Positions 43,609-53,907 of a DNA stretch of 64,000 bases are shown here, piece by piece. The position numbers were made by a program, and so were the translations under genes. Numbering within the stretch: position 1 is the first letter of the stretch; every line of letters begins with the position of its first letter. The stretch spans positions 1 to 64,000 of the forward strand of contig DATNQN010000072.1 of assembly GCA_036703985.1 (NCBI GenBank), given 5' to 3'. This stretch comes from Leptolyngbyaceae cyanobacterium. Its GTDB lineage: Bacteria > Cyanobacteriota > Cyanobacteriia > Cyanobacteriales > Aerosakkonemataceae. Below the pieces are notes generated by a model that saw nothing but the letters and a program-made list of their open reading frames with translations, was not told the DNA's origin and did not search any database.

Positions 43609-45885
43609 ATGCCTATTAACAAAGAACAAGCTTTACAACAAATCCGTAACAGTCTGCGGGAAGGGCAAAGACAAATGGCAGACTGGTCGGGTGGCCCTTT
43701 GGCGGTGTCTGCCGTTCCCGGTGCGGGAAAATCTACCGGAATGGCGGGTGCTGCGGCGATCGCGATCGCGCGTCAACAACTCCACAACCGCAAGCAATTG
43801 GTAGTTGTTACCTTCACCCGTTCTGCCGCCGCCAATATTAAAGCCAAAATTCGATCGTATTTAAGAGACACCCTCTCATTACCCCAAATCGGTTTTGTCG
43901 TTCATACCTTACACGGTTTAGCTTTAAACATCGCCAACCGACATCCAGAATTATCCAATTTAAACTTAGATAACGTTACCATTGTCACTCCCAACCAAAG
44001 TCATCGGTTAATTCGAGTCGCGGTAGAAAGATGGATCGCCGCCCATCCCCGACGTTATCAAGTTTTAGTAGAAGGGCAACAATTTGATGGAGAAGAAACG
44101 GAACGATTGCGCCGCCAGTCAGTTTTACGCACGGAAGTGTTACCTTCTTTGGCGCAGACGGTAATTCACGAGGCAAAAAGTTCTGGTTATTTGCCAGAAA
44201 ATTTGTGGGAGTTGAGCAGACAAAGTAAAGATGAATATGAGATTTTAGCGATCGCAGCTGGATTGTACGAAAATTATCAAGATTTATTGAAATCTCGCGA
44301 CTTCATCGACTACGACGAAATGATTCTTGCCGCACTGCGTGTGTTAGAAAATGAAAGCGCGAGGCGTTTGTGGCAAAACCAAGTATTTGCCGTATTTGAA
44401 GATGAAGCGCAAGATTCCTCACCATTACAAACCAAATTATTAGAAATTCTTGCCACCGATCCGGATAATCCAGATGCGCCACCCAATTTAGTACGAGTTG
44501 GCGATCCGAATCAAGCAATTAACTCTACTTTTACTCCTGCCGATCCAATTTATTTTCGTCGTTTTTGTTTGCAAAGCGAATCCCAAGGACGTTTAGCGAC
44601 TATGGATCGAGCCGGACGCAGTAGCCGCACTATTATAGATGCAGCTAACTTTGTTTTAGAGTGGGTAAATCGCTCTCAATTAGCAGGTACAGAACAACCT
44701 TTTCGCCATCAAATTATTCATCCCGTGGATGCTAACGATCCGCAACCTGATGCTAACCCGCCATCGGTGGGTAAAGGTTTGGAAATCAATACTCCCCGCG
44801 ATATTTACGAAACGGTGAAGTTGATCGGTGAAAGAGCGATCGAGTTATTAACACCTAATAATGAAGGTAAGAGAGGATCGACGGCGGTGTTGGTGCGGAC
44901 TAACGATCAAGGGAGATTCGTTCACCAACAATTAAAGCAAGAATTTGGCGATCGCATCGATATATATGATGTAGTTCAACAAACCCTTTATACGAAAGTT
45001 CCGGCGCAAATTTTATCTCTGCTGCAATTTCTCGATCGTCCTCATTCTCCCGACTATTTGAAAGCTGCCTTAGAAGTGTTAGTAGAAAGGCAGTTAATTC
45101 CACCCCAAGATTTGAACGCTCTTGCTAGTTTACCAGAACAATTCCTTTATCCCGGCCCCCTCGATCCTCCGCAAGCAGAAGAAGTAAAAAAAGCAAAGCG
45201 GTTTTGTAGTAAGTTACTCAGAGCAAGGTTGGAATTACCCCTTTATCAAATGATTTCCTTCCTAGCTTTAGCTTTAAATTATGACAAAAATGAACTTGCC
45301 ACTGCTGACAAATTAGCAGAACGAGTTTTCCGACAAAGTGCTGGCAACAGTTCGATGCCAAATATCATCAGCGTATTAAGTGAAATCGTTAGTTCGGAAA
45401 GATTTGAACCAGTAGATACGGAAGGTAATGAAAGTCAATATACCCAAAATGGTAAGCTGACAATTATTACCATGCACAAAGCAAAGGGTTTAGATTGGGA
45501 TTATGTTTTTCTGCCTTTCTTGCACGCTGGGATGATTCCCGGCAGTTTGCGCGTACCCACACCAACCCAATTTTTAGGTGATTTTACTTTAGCAGAAGTG
45601 GCACGGGCGCAGATTCGGGCTAGTTTGCACGGGACATTTCCTTTGCCAGAAGTAACCGCAGCTTGGGAACAGGCGGGTTATTTGAAAATAGCCGAAGAAT
45701 TTCGTCTTTTATACGTGGCGATGACTAGGGCAAAAAGGTTGCTGTGGATGTCTGCGGCTAAATCAGCGCCTTTTACTTGGAGTAAACCTGAGAATTTGCA
45801 AGAACAACAACCTTGTCCGGTTTTACCAGCTTTAAAAAGCCAATTTCCTCAATCAGTGGTTGCTTTGTCTGCGATGCGAACTTGA
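43609..45885 (+). CDS. UvrD/Rep-family superfamily I DNA helicase
   Basis: 758 residues. Helicase motifs are Q-motif region, I AVPGAGKSTGMAG, Ia VVTFTRSAAANIKAKI, II VFEDEAQDSSP, III VRVGDPNQAINSTF, V TIITMHKAKGLDWDYVFLP and VI LYVAMTRAKRLLWM. It is a 3'-5' DNA translocase by family. It lacks the long C-terminal nuclease domain of RecB/AddA. It stands alone, not beside repair or known defence genes. It is well conserved in cyanobacteria as an 'ATP-dependent helicase'. Confidence 0.9.
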   Translation: MPINKEQALQQIRNSLREGQRQMADWSGGPLAVSAVPGAGKSTGMAGAAAIAIARQQLHNRKQLVVVTFTRSAAANIKAKIRSYLRDTLSLPQIGFVVHTLHGLALNIANRHPELSNLNLDNVTIVTPNQSHRLIRVAVERWIAAHPRRYQVLVEGQQFDGEETERLRRQSVLRTEVLPSLAQTVIHEAKSSGYLPENLWELSRQSKDEYEILAIAAGLYENYQDLLKSRDFIDYDEMILAALRVLENESARRLWQNQVFAVFEDEAQDSSPLQTKLLEILATDPDNPDAPPNLVRVGDPNQAINSTFTPADPIYFRRFCLQSESQGRLATMDRAGRSSRTIIDAANFVLEWVNRSQLAGTEQPFRHQIIHPVDANDPQPDANPPSVGKGLEINTPRDIYETVKLIGERAIELLTPNNEGKRGSTAVLVRTNDQGRFVHQQLKQEFGDRIDIYDVVQQTLYTKVPAQILSLLQFLDRPHSPDYLKAALEVLVERQLIPPQDLNALASLPEQFLYPGPLDPPQAEEVKKAKRFCSKLLRARLELPLYQMISFLALALNYDKNELATADKLAERVFRQSAGNSSMPNIISVLSEIVSSERFEPVDTEGNESQYTQNGKLTIITMHKAKGLDWDYVFLPFLHAGMIPGSLRVPTPTQFLGDFTLAEVARAQIRASLHGTFPLPEVTAAWEQAGYLKIAEEFRLLYVAMTRAKRLLWMSAAKSAPFTWSKPENLQEQQPCPVLPALKSQFPQSVVALSAMRT

Positions 45886-45899
45886 GTGAAGTCTGCAAG

Positions 45900-46484
45900 T
45901 TAGGCTCTTTTTCTTTTCCGCATTAGCATGAAAGTGCTTGTTAAACCTAATGCGATCGCAACTGATGGTTCCGGAACGGATTTGACAGGTACGTTCAATA
46001 TATCTCCGGAGATTCCTCCTTTACCTCCCACTAAAGCCGATCCTTGGCATTCCATTACTTTGCACGCGCTTAAAGGCTTACCATCAGGTGCATGAACCGA
46101 TAGACTCAGTAAATATGCGTAAGGGCTATATAACCCACCGTATTCTACTGTTTGGTTAGTTCTAACTTGGAGCGAAAATCTATCCCCCCAGGAAGTTAAT
46201 TCTGAACTATGAACACCACTAGAGTCTGGTACATTGCCTCTCACAAACAATGAAAAATCTAACAAAGCGTTCTCAGCAAAACCATTAGTTGGAGAGTTAA
46301 TCACCTCATCGAAAATAGCATCGTCTAAGGTATAGCTGCTTTCAACAGGTATAACGCCGAAAAAATTGCCCTGAAATTTGAAAGTTATTGCATTTGCAGG
46401 CGCAGCGCTAACTGTTCCCATCGCAAAAAATGCAACTCCAGCAATAGCGCTCGATACTTTTTTCATCAAACTCGAAGCAGACAT
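45900..46484 (-). CDS. PEP-CTERM sorted exported protein
   Basis: 194 residues. The signal peptide spans residues 1-32 (MKKVSSAIAGVAFFAMGTVSAAPANA, cleavage after ANA). A beta-rich mature part contains one Cys pair (CKVMECQG). The C-terminal sorting signal is V-P-E-P-S, then a hydrophobic helix and RKRKR. PEP-CTERM proteins are processed by exosortase and linked to the outer surface or extracellular matrix. GAGGATTTCC precedes the ATG. It is convergent with the helicase by 14 bases. Confidence 0.9.
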   Translation of the reverse strand: MSASSLMKKVSSAIAGVAFFAMGTVSAAPANAITFKFQGNFFGVIPVESSYTLDDAIFDEVINSPTNGFAENALLDFSLFVRGNVPDSSGVHSSELTSWGDRFSLQVRTNQTVEYGGLYSPYAYLLSLSVHAPDGKPLSACKVMECQGSALVGGKGGISGDILNVPVKSVPEPSVAIALGLTSTFMLMRKRKRA

Positions 46485-47512
46485 GGAAATCCTCTCTATC
46501 TCTAATCAGTGAATGTCGATCGCGCGGATACCCTGGAGCATCTACTTGGATGGCACCGATCGCAAAAGTTATGTAATTCACAAACTTCTGCCATATTGTA
46601 TGATTTACTGAAATTTTTGATGTCGAGCTATTTTTCAAGAATCATCTTAAGTAATTACTCGGATAAAAATCCAGCCATCTAATTATTTTTACGTAATCTT
46701 CATCAAAAAAATATATTTAAATGGAAATTTTTAAAGATAGAATTAAGAAACTAGCGGGTACACTAACAAATAGGAGCGGTTTTCCCTTACCAGAAAACCC
46801 TGGTGGTAAGGTTGATATTTTTGGTAGAGCGAAATTAACCTTTAAACTTGTATCGTTGGGAGTAACTACTTTTATAAAATATTTATCTAATTTCAGAGCT
46901 AGCTCTGCATTAACCAACTTTTCTGCTTCCCACTAAGTCAGCCACTCGGAACAACTAAAAGCTTGATTTTGCTTTATAGTGAATTGTCAAGATTTATCAA
47001 AAAACTCTAGCTATCTGAAATAATTATGGTTTTCTTATCTCTGGAGATCGGTTAATTTTCAATGCTTGTTTCTGGAAAAATGCCAGTATAATAAGGGTTT
47101 TATGGGGAAGGTAAAGAAAAATAAAGTTGATGTGGCAGCCTTTTTACTTTTTGAAAATGAAAGTTTATTGCGATCGGGCTGCCTTAAAATAGCCATCAAT
47201 ATACAGAAGGGATAATTATGTTTATGTAGTGCAGTAAGTACTTACTAATTTTTGGTTAAGTATTCGGTACAAAACATGACTATTTAGAGCAAAGTTTGAG
47301 AGATAATACTTAATTTTAACAATAAATTTATATTAAGAATTTTATGAATGAATAATCAGTATAGTTGCGGATTTTCCGAATAATAATGTTGTTTTGTTAA
47401 GAATATTTTAATAATTATAATTTTTGCTCGTTATTTTAAGGATAAAAAGTAAGATAAAGATATGTGATTTAAATTACAGGCAATTTCTGCATAATGCTTA
47501 CAGGGAAACAGG
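46485..47512. other. Long 1.03-kb leader before the phototaxis operon
   Basis: It holds the divergent promoters of the PEP-CTERM gene and the pix-like operon. A 71-codon plus-strand frame at 46721-46936 has no ribosome site or recognisable domain and is left uncalled. GGCAGCC near 47134 and GGGCTGCC near 47176 could form a large hairpin. The last 300 bases are very AT-rich. A long 5' leader or small RNA is possible but unproven. Confidence 0.4.
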
Positions 47513-48889
47513 ATGACTACCAACGAAGTAGCTAATTACAAGCTAAGCGACCAAATCCAAATCCAAAGCCAAAAGCAATTTACTGGCAGGCTTGACGTAC
47601 AAGGTTCTACTACTTGGAGTTTATACTTTTGTTTGGGTCGCCTTGTTTGGGTAGCTGGGGGAGTACATCCGATGAGGCGGTGGCATAGGCATTTAAATTT
47701 GTACTGTCCCCAAATACCTCCGAATAGCGTGCGTTTGCGGGAGAGTGATTTAACTAGATATTGGGAGTACCAAGCGATCACGGTTTTGGTAAAACGACAA
47801 AAAATCACCGGGGAGCAAGCAGTAGCGGTAATTAAAAGCAACGTAGCGGAAGTATTTTTTGATATTCTGCAATATGAGGCAAAAGAGCCGCTAACTTTTA
47901 TTTGCGATCGAGAAAATATTTCCGATGCTTCCCTGACTTTAATCAATCCGAGTCAAGCACTACAAGAAGCCCAACAGGTTTGGGAAAATTGGCGTACTGC
48001 TGGTTTAGCCAATTTATCTCCTAATATCGCTCCCCTGCTCAAACAACCAGAGGAGTTAGAAAAACTTGCTTCTCCCCGCGTTTACCAAACCTTGGTCAAA
48101 GTGATTGATGGAGACCGCACTCTAAGGGATTTGGCAGTTTATATCAAGCAAGATTTACAAAAATTAGTGCGATCGCTAATACCTTATATTCGTCAAAAAA
48201 TTATCGGATTAGGGGAAGTTCCTGACTTAGTGATGCCAGCCATCAATGCCGCAGCACTAGCCCAACCAAATAATAGCGAACCACCAGTCAATCTTACAGC
48301 ACCAATCAGCGATCGTAGAAGCAAAACCGAACCACCACTATCAACTACTTCACCACCAGCCGTTAAAAATAGCAAAGCAGAAATATCTGTTTCTCCTCCA
48401 CCTACTCCTCTTCCCCTACCTCCTACTCAACCCGTTACCTCACCCCCAGTTACTAAACCAGCATCCTTACAAAGTCCTCTCATTGTCTACGTTGAGGATA
48501 GCGTAATTGACTGCCAAATTATGGAGGAAATTCTCACCAAAGCCAGTTATCGGTTTATCAGCATCAAAGATTCCATACACGCTTTACCGATACTACTTCA
48601 ACACAAACCAGATGCGATTATCTTAGATCTGGTTATGCCAGTGGCTAACGGTTATGAAATTTGCGCTCAAATTAGGAGAATATCTACTTTTAAAAATACA
48701 CCTGTAATTATTCTTACGGGAAACGATGGTTTAGTTGACAGAGTGCGGGCTAAACTTGTCGGTGCTACAGACTTTTTATCTAAACCAATCGTCGATCAAA
48801 AAGTACTAGCCACTTTGTTCAAACATTTAAATAATTCACCATCTTTAGCCGAAAACTCCTCACATTCTTTGGGTTATCAAGCTTCTTAA
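47513..48889 (+). CDS. pixG: PatA-type response regulator of the phototaxis operon (PixG-like)
   Basis: 458 residues. The N-terminal PATAN (DUF4388-related) domain covers about 1-230: FTGRLDVQG, WSLYFCLGRLVWVAGG. A Pro/Ser/Thr-rich linker (about 255-320) leads to a C-terminal receiver domain (IVYVEDSVIDC, Asp in IILDLVMPVANG, ILTGND, FLSKP). In Synechocystis the PATAN regulator PixG opens the pix operon, and PATAN proteins help set the direction of pilus-driven movement. It is followed by a CheY 94 bases on. Confidence 0.9.
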   Translation: MTTNEVANYKLSDQIQIQSQKQFTGRLDVQGSTTWSLYFCLGRLVWVAGGVHPMRRWHRHLNLYCPQIPPNSVRLRESDLTRYWEYQAITVLVKRQKITGEQAVAVIKSNVAEVFFDILQYEAKEPLTFICDRENISDASLTLINPSQALQEAQQVWENWRTAGLANLSPNIAPLLKQPEELEKLASPRVYQTLVKVIDGDRTLRDLAVYIKQDLQKLVRSLIPYIRQKIIGLGEVPDLVMPAINAAALAQPNNSEPPVNLTAPISDRRSKTEPPLSTTSPPAVKNSKAEISVSPPPTPLPLPPTQPVTSPPVTKPASLQSPLIVYVEDSVIDCQIMEEILTKASYRFISIKDSIHALPILLQHKPDAIILDLVMPVANGYEICAQIRRISTFKNTPVIILTGNDGLVDRVRAKLVGATDFLSKPIVDQKVLATLFKHLNNSPSLAENSSHSLGYQAS

Positions 48890-48983
48890 AAGAAAGCATA
48901 AACATTGGTGATTTTGGGAATCATAATTCTTGATTTCACCGACCGCTTCCGCTCGCTCTACGCTAACTATTGGAGAAAACCTC

Positions 48984-49346
48984 ATGAGTACTGTATTAGT
49001 AGTTGAAGATAGCTTGACCGACATGGAAGTTATGATCCGCTACTTACAACAGGCAGGGTTGTCTGTTGTAAGTGCCAAAAGTGTTGAAGAAGCTCAAGTT
49101 AAGCTAAATTTGCAAAAGCCAAACTTGATTATTCTCGATGTAATTCTGCCCGGTCAAAGTGGTTTTGAACTATGTCGAGAAATCAAAAGCGACCCGAATA
49201 CTAGCGAAATTCCAGTAGTAGTTTGTTCAACCAAAGATACCGACGTTGACAAAATGTGGGCAAATATGTTGGGTGCAGATGCCTACTTGCCTAAACCAGT
49301 ACAGCAAACCGATTTAGTACGCACTATCCGACAGCTAATGAAGTAG
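48984..49346 (+). CDS. pixH: CheY-like response regulator (PixH-like)
   Basis: 120 residues from ATG 48984, with GGAG 9 bases upstream; the frame extends further but only the ATG fits CheY length. A lone receiver domain: VLVVEDSLTDM, phospho-Asp in IILDVILPGQSG, Ser/Thr in VVCSTKD and Lys in YLPKPVQ. It is the diffusible output or phosphate sink of the CheA-like kinase at 53908. Confidence 0.93.
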   Translation: MSTVLVVEDSLTDMEVMIRYLQQAGLSVVSAKSVEEAQVKLNLQKPNLIILDVILPGQSGFELCREIKSDPNTSEIPVVVCSTKDTDVDKMWANMLGADAYLPKPVQQTDLVRTIRQLMK

Positions 49347-49402
49347 TTATTTGTCATTATCTTAGTGACTATATTATTTACCAATTCATCCTAAAAAATC
49401 AC

Positions 49403-49430
49403 TAATGACGAATGACAGATGATAAATGAT
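49403..49430. repeat. Heptamer repeat (AATGAC family) between pixH and pixI
   Basis: Four 7-base units TAATGAC, GAATGAC, AGATGAT, AAATGAT. The same family recurs between pixJ and pixL. Confidence 0.6.
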
Positions 49431-49445
49431 TAAGGACTAATAAAT

Positions 49446-50006
49446 ATGGTTGATTTTGTCAAACAAGCTTCTGCGCTTACTCGTGTTGCTGCTGCTCCAG
49501 GAGTAACTCCTTCCTCAGATTCAGGTGAAAAATTTTTACGATTTAAGTTAGGCTTAGAAGGAAAAGCTTTACTTTCGCTGAACATTATTCACCAGGTAAT
49601 GCGAGTGGCGGCATCTGAAATTCTGCCAGTCCCTCAAATGCCTAGTTGTGTATTAGGAATTTACAACTGGCGCGGCGAAATGCTGTGGCTAGTCGATATC
49701 GGGCAATTAATGGGATTTCCTCCCTTATATGGAGATCCTAATCTTAGTAAAGGAGGACAAATCGGTGAATTGATGGCAATTGTCGTGCAAACTAACGAGC
49801 AATATTTAGGGCTAATTGTTCCCCAAATTAATGATATAGAATTGCACGATATCCAGCGATTAAATGTTCCTTCCATCGGATTATTTCCTCCCGAAGTATT
49901 GCCTTACTTACAAGGTTATTTGATCGGAGAAAACCAAGAAGTTTTGATGGTACTTAATGCCGAAGCAATTGCAAGAACTCCTCTTTGGCAGGTGCATCGA
50001 CAGTAA
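49446..50006 (+). CDS. pixI: CheW-like adaptor (PixI-like)
   Basis: 186 residues. The CheW fold covers about 28-180: FLRFKLGLEGKALLSLNIIHQVMR, VLGIYNWRGEMLWLVDIGQLMG (the CheW core N-x-R-G region) and LGLIVPQINDIELHD. It couples the receptor at 50120 to the CheA-like kinase. Order and spacing match pixI. Confidence 0.92.
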   Translation: MVDFVKQASALTRVAAAPGVTPSSDSGEKFLRFKLGLEGKALLSLNIIHQVMRVAASEILPVPQMPSCVLGIYNWRGEMLWLVDIGQLMGFPPLYGDPNLSKGGQIGELMAIVVQTNEQYLGLIVPQINDIELHDIQRLNVPSIGLFPPEVLPYLQGYLIGENQEVLMVLNAEAIARTPLWQVHRQ

Positions 50007-50119
50007 TTATTATTGACTAGCTAAAACGGCTAATTACTGCCATAGGAGCTAGTTAAGATAGCTCCTCAAGAGGGTCTTTATTCCTAAATTCACTTAATTA
50101 ATTTATTGAGGTTTTTTAA

Positions 50120-53100
50120 ATGACTGCTCACTACGAACCAAAGCAAACCGAACAGCAAAACAATGGTAATGGTGCTACATTCGATCGCAATTTAGGAAAC
50201 GGTAATTCTCCGATCAGAATAATTGCTTCTGGGCTAAATAGTATAAAATCTGATATTCAGAGAACTCCTCTATGGGATAAAACCGAAATTTCCGAAAAAT
50301 TCCTAAGGTTAGAAAAACTAGTAGTAACTGCCGAGCAAAAATTTAAATCTTCTTGGGATGCTTCATTGCAAGGACAATTTAAAAGCGAACGAGAAAAATT
50401 ATTCGCGATTTCCACTGCCATACGCCAAGCAACAGACTTAGAGCGAAAACTAAAAATTGCTGTCAGCGAAATTCGCAAAGTTTTGAGATGCGATCGCGTA
50501 CTCGTTTATCGTTTCAACGGAGAAAGTTTCGGTGTAGTCGTTGCCGAATCCGTCGAACGGGAGTTAACACCCGCGCTCAACCAAAATTTAAGTAGTAGCT
50601 GCTTCGGAGCAAACACAGCCGCCGATTATTTAGCCGAAAAAATAGTAGCAATTGATGACATTTCCGCTCACGAAATTACCTTGCCGCAAGTTCAGCTACT
50701 GCAAAACTTACAAGTAAAAGCCACCTTAAGCGTACCCCTGATCGTAGGCGAACAAGTCTGGGGTTTACTAGTAGTACAACAATGTAATGCACCCCGTAAT
50801 TGGTTAGAAACAGAAATCAACTTAACCTATCAAATCTCTACCGAATTAGCTGTTTTCTTACAACCATTTGAATTACGCCAGCAAGTACAAAGACAAGTAG
50901 AACAAGAACAAACTTTCAACAAAGTAATCAGTCGGATTCGTCAATCTCAAGAGTTAGAAACCCTCTTTAAATCAACCAGTCGCGAAGTTCGACAACTACT
51001 AAATGCCGATCGCGTAGCCGTATTTCGCTTATTCCCAGAATCAGGATTTAACGAAGGAATATTTATCTCTGAAGACGTTTTACCAAGCTACTCTTCCACC
51101 GTCGGATTAAAAGTTTACGACCACTACTTTGGAGAAAGATTCGCACATCAATATCGGGAAGGACGCATTCAAGCCGTTGCCGATATTCACAACGCCGGAA
51201 TGTCCGAATGCCATGTTGAATTACTAGCGCAATTCCAAATTCGAGCTAACTTAATCGTTCCCTTAATTAACGGTGAAGACCTTTGGGGATTACTTTGCAT
51301 CCACCAATGTAATGGCCCTCGCGAATGGCAAAGTTATGAAATTGATTTTGTCAAGAAAATTGCCGGACAATTTGGCATTGCTTTAGGACAAGCCAGATAC
51401 TTAGAAGAACTCAAAGAAAAATCAAATCAATTAGCACTGGTAGCCGAACGGGAAAAGAACTTTATTCAAATTATCGGTAAAGTCGGACAATCCATTGCCG
51501 ATAAAATTCAGCATTCTCTAGATATCGACACGATTTTCAAAACCACTACCCAACAAGTTCGGCGGTTGCTAAATGTAGACAGAATAACAGTTTATCGTTT
51601 CAATCCTGATTGGAGCGGTAATTTTGTCGCCGAATCCGTCGCTAGCGGTTGGACTCAATTACTCAATCAACAATCAGTTGATAACCACTTTGTAGATGAC
51701 ATTGTTGATTATGGTAACTTGCTCAGAAAAAGCGGCACTAATTTCCGAGTAGCAGATACTTATTTACTACCAACCAGAGGAGGTCGCCGTCACGAACGTC
51801 ATAACTTTATAGTTGATGATGTTTCCCAAGCAGGTTTTCCAGAATGCTATCTAGAACTTTTAGAGCAATTTGAAGCAAAAGCTTACGTGCTAGTGCCGAT
51901 TATTGCCGGAGAAAAACTTTGGGGATTACTAGGTGCATATCAAAACACAGGCGCTCGTCATTGGGAAGATTCAGAAATTAACTTACTAACTCAAATCGCT
52001 ACTCAATTAGGCGTAGCATTGCGGCAAAGCGAATATCTCGCACAATTGCAAGCCAAAACTGAAAAACTAGCAGAAGTAGCACAACGGCAAGAAACCCTCA
52101 CCAAAGTAATCGATAAAATTCGCCAAACTTTAGATGTAAATAACATCTTTAAAACTACTACCCAAGAAATGCGACAATTGCTCAATTGCGAACGAGTAGC
52201 GGTTTATCAATTCCAGCCAGATTGGAGCGGTATATTCGTAGCAGAATCAGTAGCGAGCGGTTGGCCGAAATGGGTTGGCCCCGATATGACGACGGTTTGG
52301 GAAGATAGCTATTTACAAGAAACCCAAGGCGGTCGATACCGCAAGAATGAAAAGTTTTCTGTTGATAACGTTCACTCGAAAGCTGACGATATCAATAACG
52401 CAGGTTTATCTCGCTGCCACGTAGAAATATTGGAACAATACCAGATCAAAGCATATATCATCGTGCCGATTTTTGTAGGCGATGCTCTCTGGGGTTTGCT
52501 AGCTGCTTACGAACATTCAACTACTCGTTCGTGGGAAGAACCCGAAGTGAATTTGTTGGCGCAGGTTGGTATCCAAATGGGTGTAGCTCTCCGCCAAGCT
52601 AAATATGTAGAACAAGTAAAAAATCAATCCGAACAATTAGCGGAAGCAGCACAACGGGAGAAAACAGCCAAAGAGCAATTGCAACAACAAGCCATTCAAT
52701 TATTAAGCGCAATTCAGCCGACTTTGAAAGGTGATTTGACAGTGAGAGTTCCGATTACAACTAATGAAGTCGGAACGATTGCCGATGCTTACAACAACAT
52801 TATCCAAAGCTTGCGGAAAATTCTCGTTCAGGTACAAAGTGCTTCTGCTAAGGTAGCTCAAACTTCCCAAGTTAGCGGTACATCAATTCAATCACTTTCG
52901 GAAGAAGCGCAACATCAATTCCACGAATTGACAGAAGCTCTCAAGCAAGTTCAGGGAATGTTAAATTCCACTCAAGCAGTTGCCACAAACGCCGCTCAAG
53001 TGGAAATAGCCGTCCAAAAAGCCAATCAAATCGTGCAGAAAGGCGATTTAGCAATGAACCGCACGGTGAATGAAATCGTCGCCATTCGCGAAACGGTAGC

Positions 53101-53665
53101 GAAGACAGGTAAGAAGATTAAACGCTTGAGCGAATCATCTCAAAAAATCTCGAAAGCGGTGAATTTGATCGGCAATTTGGCTACTCAAACTAACTTGCTG
53201 GCTTTGAATGCGGCAATTGAAGCTACCAGAGCAGGTGAATACGGTAAGGGATTTGCGGTGGTAGCTGATGAAGTGCGTAGTTTGGCTCGTCAGTCGGCGG
53301 CTGCAACTACGGAAATCGAGCAATTGGTGCAGGAAATTCAAGCAGAAACTGGCGAAGTTGTATCGGAGATGGAAACGGGAATTCAACAAGTAGTTGAAGG
53401 TACTCAACACGTTAATGAAACTCGCCAAAATTTGAATGCTATTGTCTCGGCAACGGCGGAAATTCAAGAGTTAGTAGAAAGCATTACTCAGGCTACTTTG
53501 TTGCAAACTAAGCAATCGGAAGCGGTAACGGAAGTAATGAATAATGTAGCGGTAGTTGCTAATAAAACTTCTGAGGATTCGCTGCAAATTTCTGCTTCCT
53601 TTAAAGAGTTACTGGCAATGGCAGAAGAGTTGCAAAATAGCGTTGGTAAGTTCAAATTGAATTAA
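50120..53665 (+). CDS. pixJ: Cyanobacteriochrome methyl-accepting phototaxis receptor (PixJ-like)
   Basis: 1181 residues without a transmembrane helix. There are four GAF domains (roughly 105-250, 270-420, 470-650, 685-855), then HAMP (about 870-925) and an MCP signalling domain ([36 protein letters not shown] split across the hairpin). GAF2, GAF3 and GAF4 keep the chromophore Cys at Cys364-His, Cys576-Tyr and Cys766-His. GAF1 lacks it but has an S-S-C-F segment (Cys161) resembling the DXCF motif. GAF4 has W727-E-D729 and R739-Y740, the residues that define red/green cyanobacteriochromes. A 7-residue insertion precedes its Cys. It senses light direction for pilus-driven movement. Confidence 0.93.
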   Translation: MTAHYEPKQTEQQNNGNGATFDRNLGNGNSPIRIIASGLNSIKSDIQRTPLWDKTEISEKFLRLEKLVVTAEQKFKSSWDASLQGQFKSEREKLFAISTAIRQATDLERKLKIAVSEIRKVLRCDRVLVYRFNGESFGVVVAESVERELTPALNQNLSSSCFGANTAADYLAEKIVAIDDISAHEITLPQVQLLQNLQVKATLSVPLIVGEQVWGLLVVQQCNAPRNWLETEINLTYQISTELAVFLQPFELRQQVQRQVEQEQTFNKVISRIRQSQELETLFKSTSREVRQLLNADRVAVFRLFPESGFNEGIFISEDVLPSYSSTVGLKVYDHYFGERFAHQYREGRIQAVADIHNAGMSECHVELLAQFQIRANLIVPLINGEDLWGLLCIHQCNGPREWQSYEIDFVKKIAGQFGIALGQARYLEELKEKSNQLALVAEREKNFIQIIGKVGQSIADKIQHSLDIDTIFKTTTQQVRRLLNVDRITVYRFNPDWSGNFVAESVASGWTQLLNQQSVDNHFVDDIVDYGNLLRKSGTNFRVADTYLLPTRGGRRHERHNFIVDDVSQAGFPECYLELLEQFEAKAYVLVPIIAGEKLWGLLGAYQNTGARHWEDSEINLLTQIATQLGVALRQSEYLAQLQAKTEKLAEVAQRQETLTKVIDKIRQTLDVNNIFKTTTQEMRQLLNCERVAVYQFQPDWSGIFVAESVASGWPKWVGPDMTTVWEDSYLQETQGGRYRKNEKFSVDNVHSKADDINNAGLSRCHVEILEQYQIKAYIIVPIFVGDALWGLLAAYEHSTTRSWEEPEVNLLAQVGIQMGVALRQAKYVEQVKNQSEQLAEAAQREKTAKEQLQQQAIQLLSAIQPTLKGDLTVRVPITTNEVGTIADAYNNIIQSLRKILVQVQSASAKVAQTSQVSGTSIQSLSEEAQHQFHELTEALKQVQGMLNSTQAVATNAAQVEIAVQKANQIVQKGDLAMNRTVNEIVAIRETVAKTGKKIKRLSESSQKISKAVNLIGNLATQTNLLALNAAIEATRAGEYGKGFAVVADEVRSLARQSAAATTEIEQLVQEIQAETGEVVSEMETGIQQVVEGTQHVNETRQNLNAIVSATAEIQELVESITQATLLQTKQSEAVTEVMNNVAVVANKTSEDSLQISASFKELLAMAEELQNSVGKFKLN

Positions 53666-53675
53666 TTAGTTATTG

Positions 53676-53896
53676 GTCATTTGTCATTCGTCATTGGTCA
53701 TTAGGAATTCAAATTAGGACTAATAACTGATGGCTGATGACAAAAGACGAATGACCGATGACGAGTCAGGACTAACGCAGCGCTAAATATGGTGGATGGT
53801 ATGGATGGTGCGTTACGTTATCACGCTTCGCACCCTACAAATAGAGGTTTTGCGTAAGTCCTGCGAATGACCAATGACCGATGAACAATGACAAAT
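53676..53896. repeat. Heptamer repeats flanking the pixJ-pixL gap
   Basis: GTCATTn occurs four times at 53676-53703, and complementary AATGACn units occur at 53866-53896. The two blocks can pair across about 160 bases. They are the same short-tandem-repeat class as between pixH and pixI. Confidence 0.65.
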
Positions 53897-53907
53897 AATG
53901 AATAGCC

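Noticed and set aside
43609-45885. UvrD-like helicase as part of a defence island
   Set aside because: No nuclease, ABC or effector neighbours; it looks like the common stand-alone cyanobacterial helicase.
46721-46936. 71-codon plus-strand ORF in the long leader before the phototaxis operon
   Set aside because: No ribosome site, no recognised family, and a competing antisense frame of similar length.
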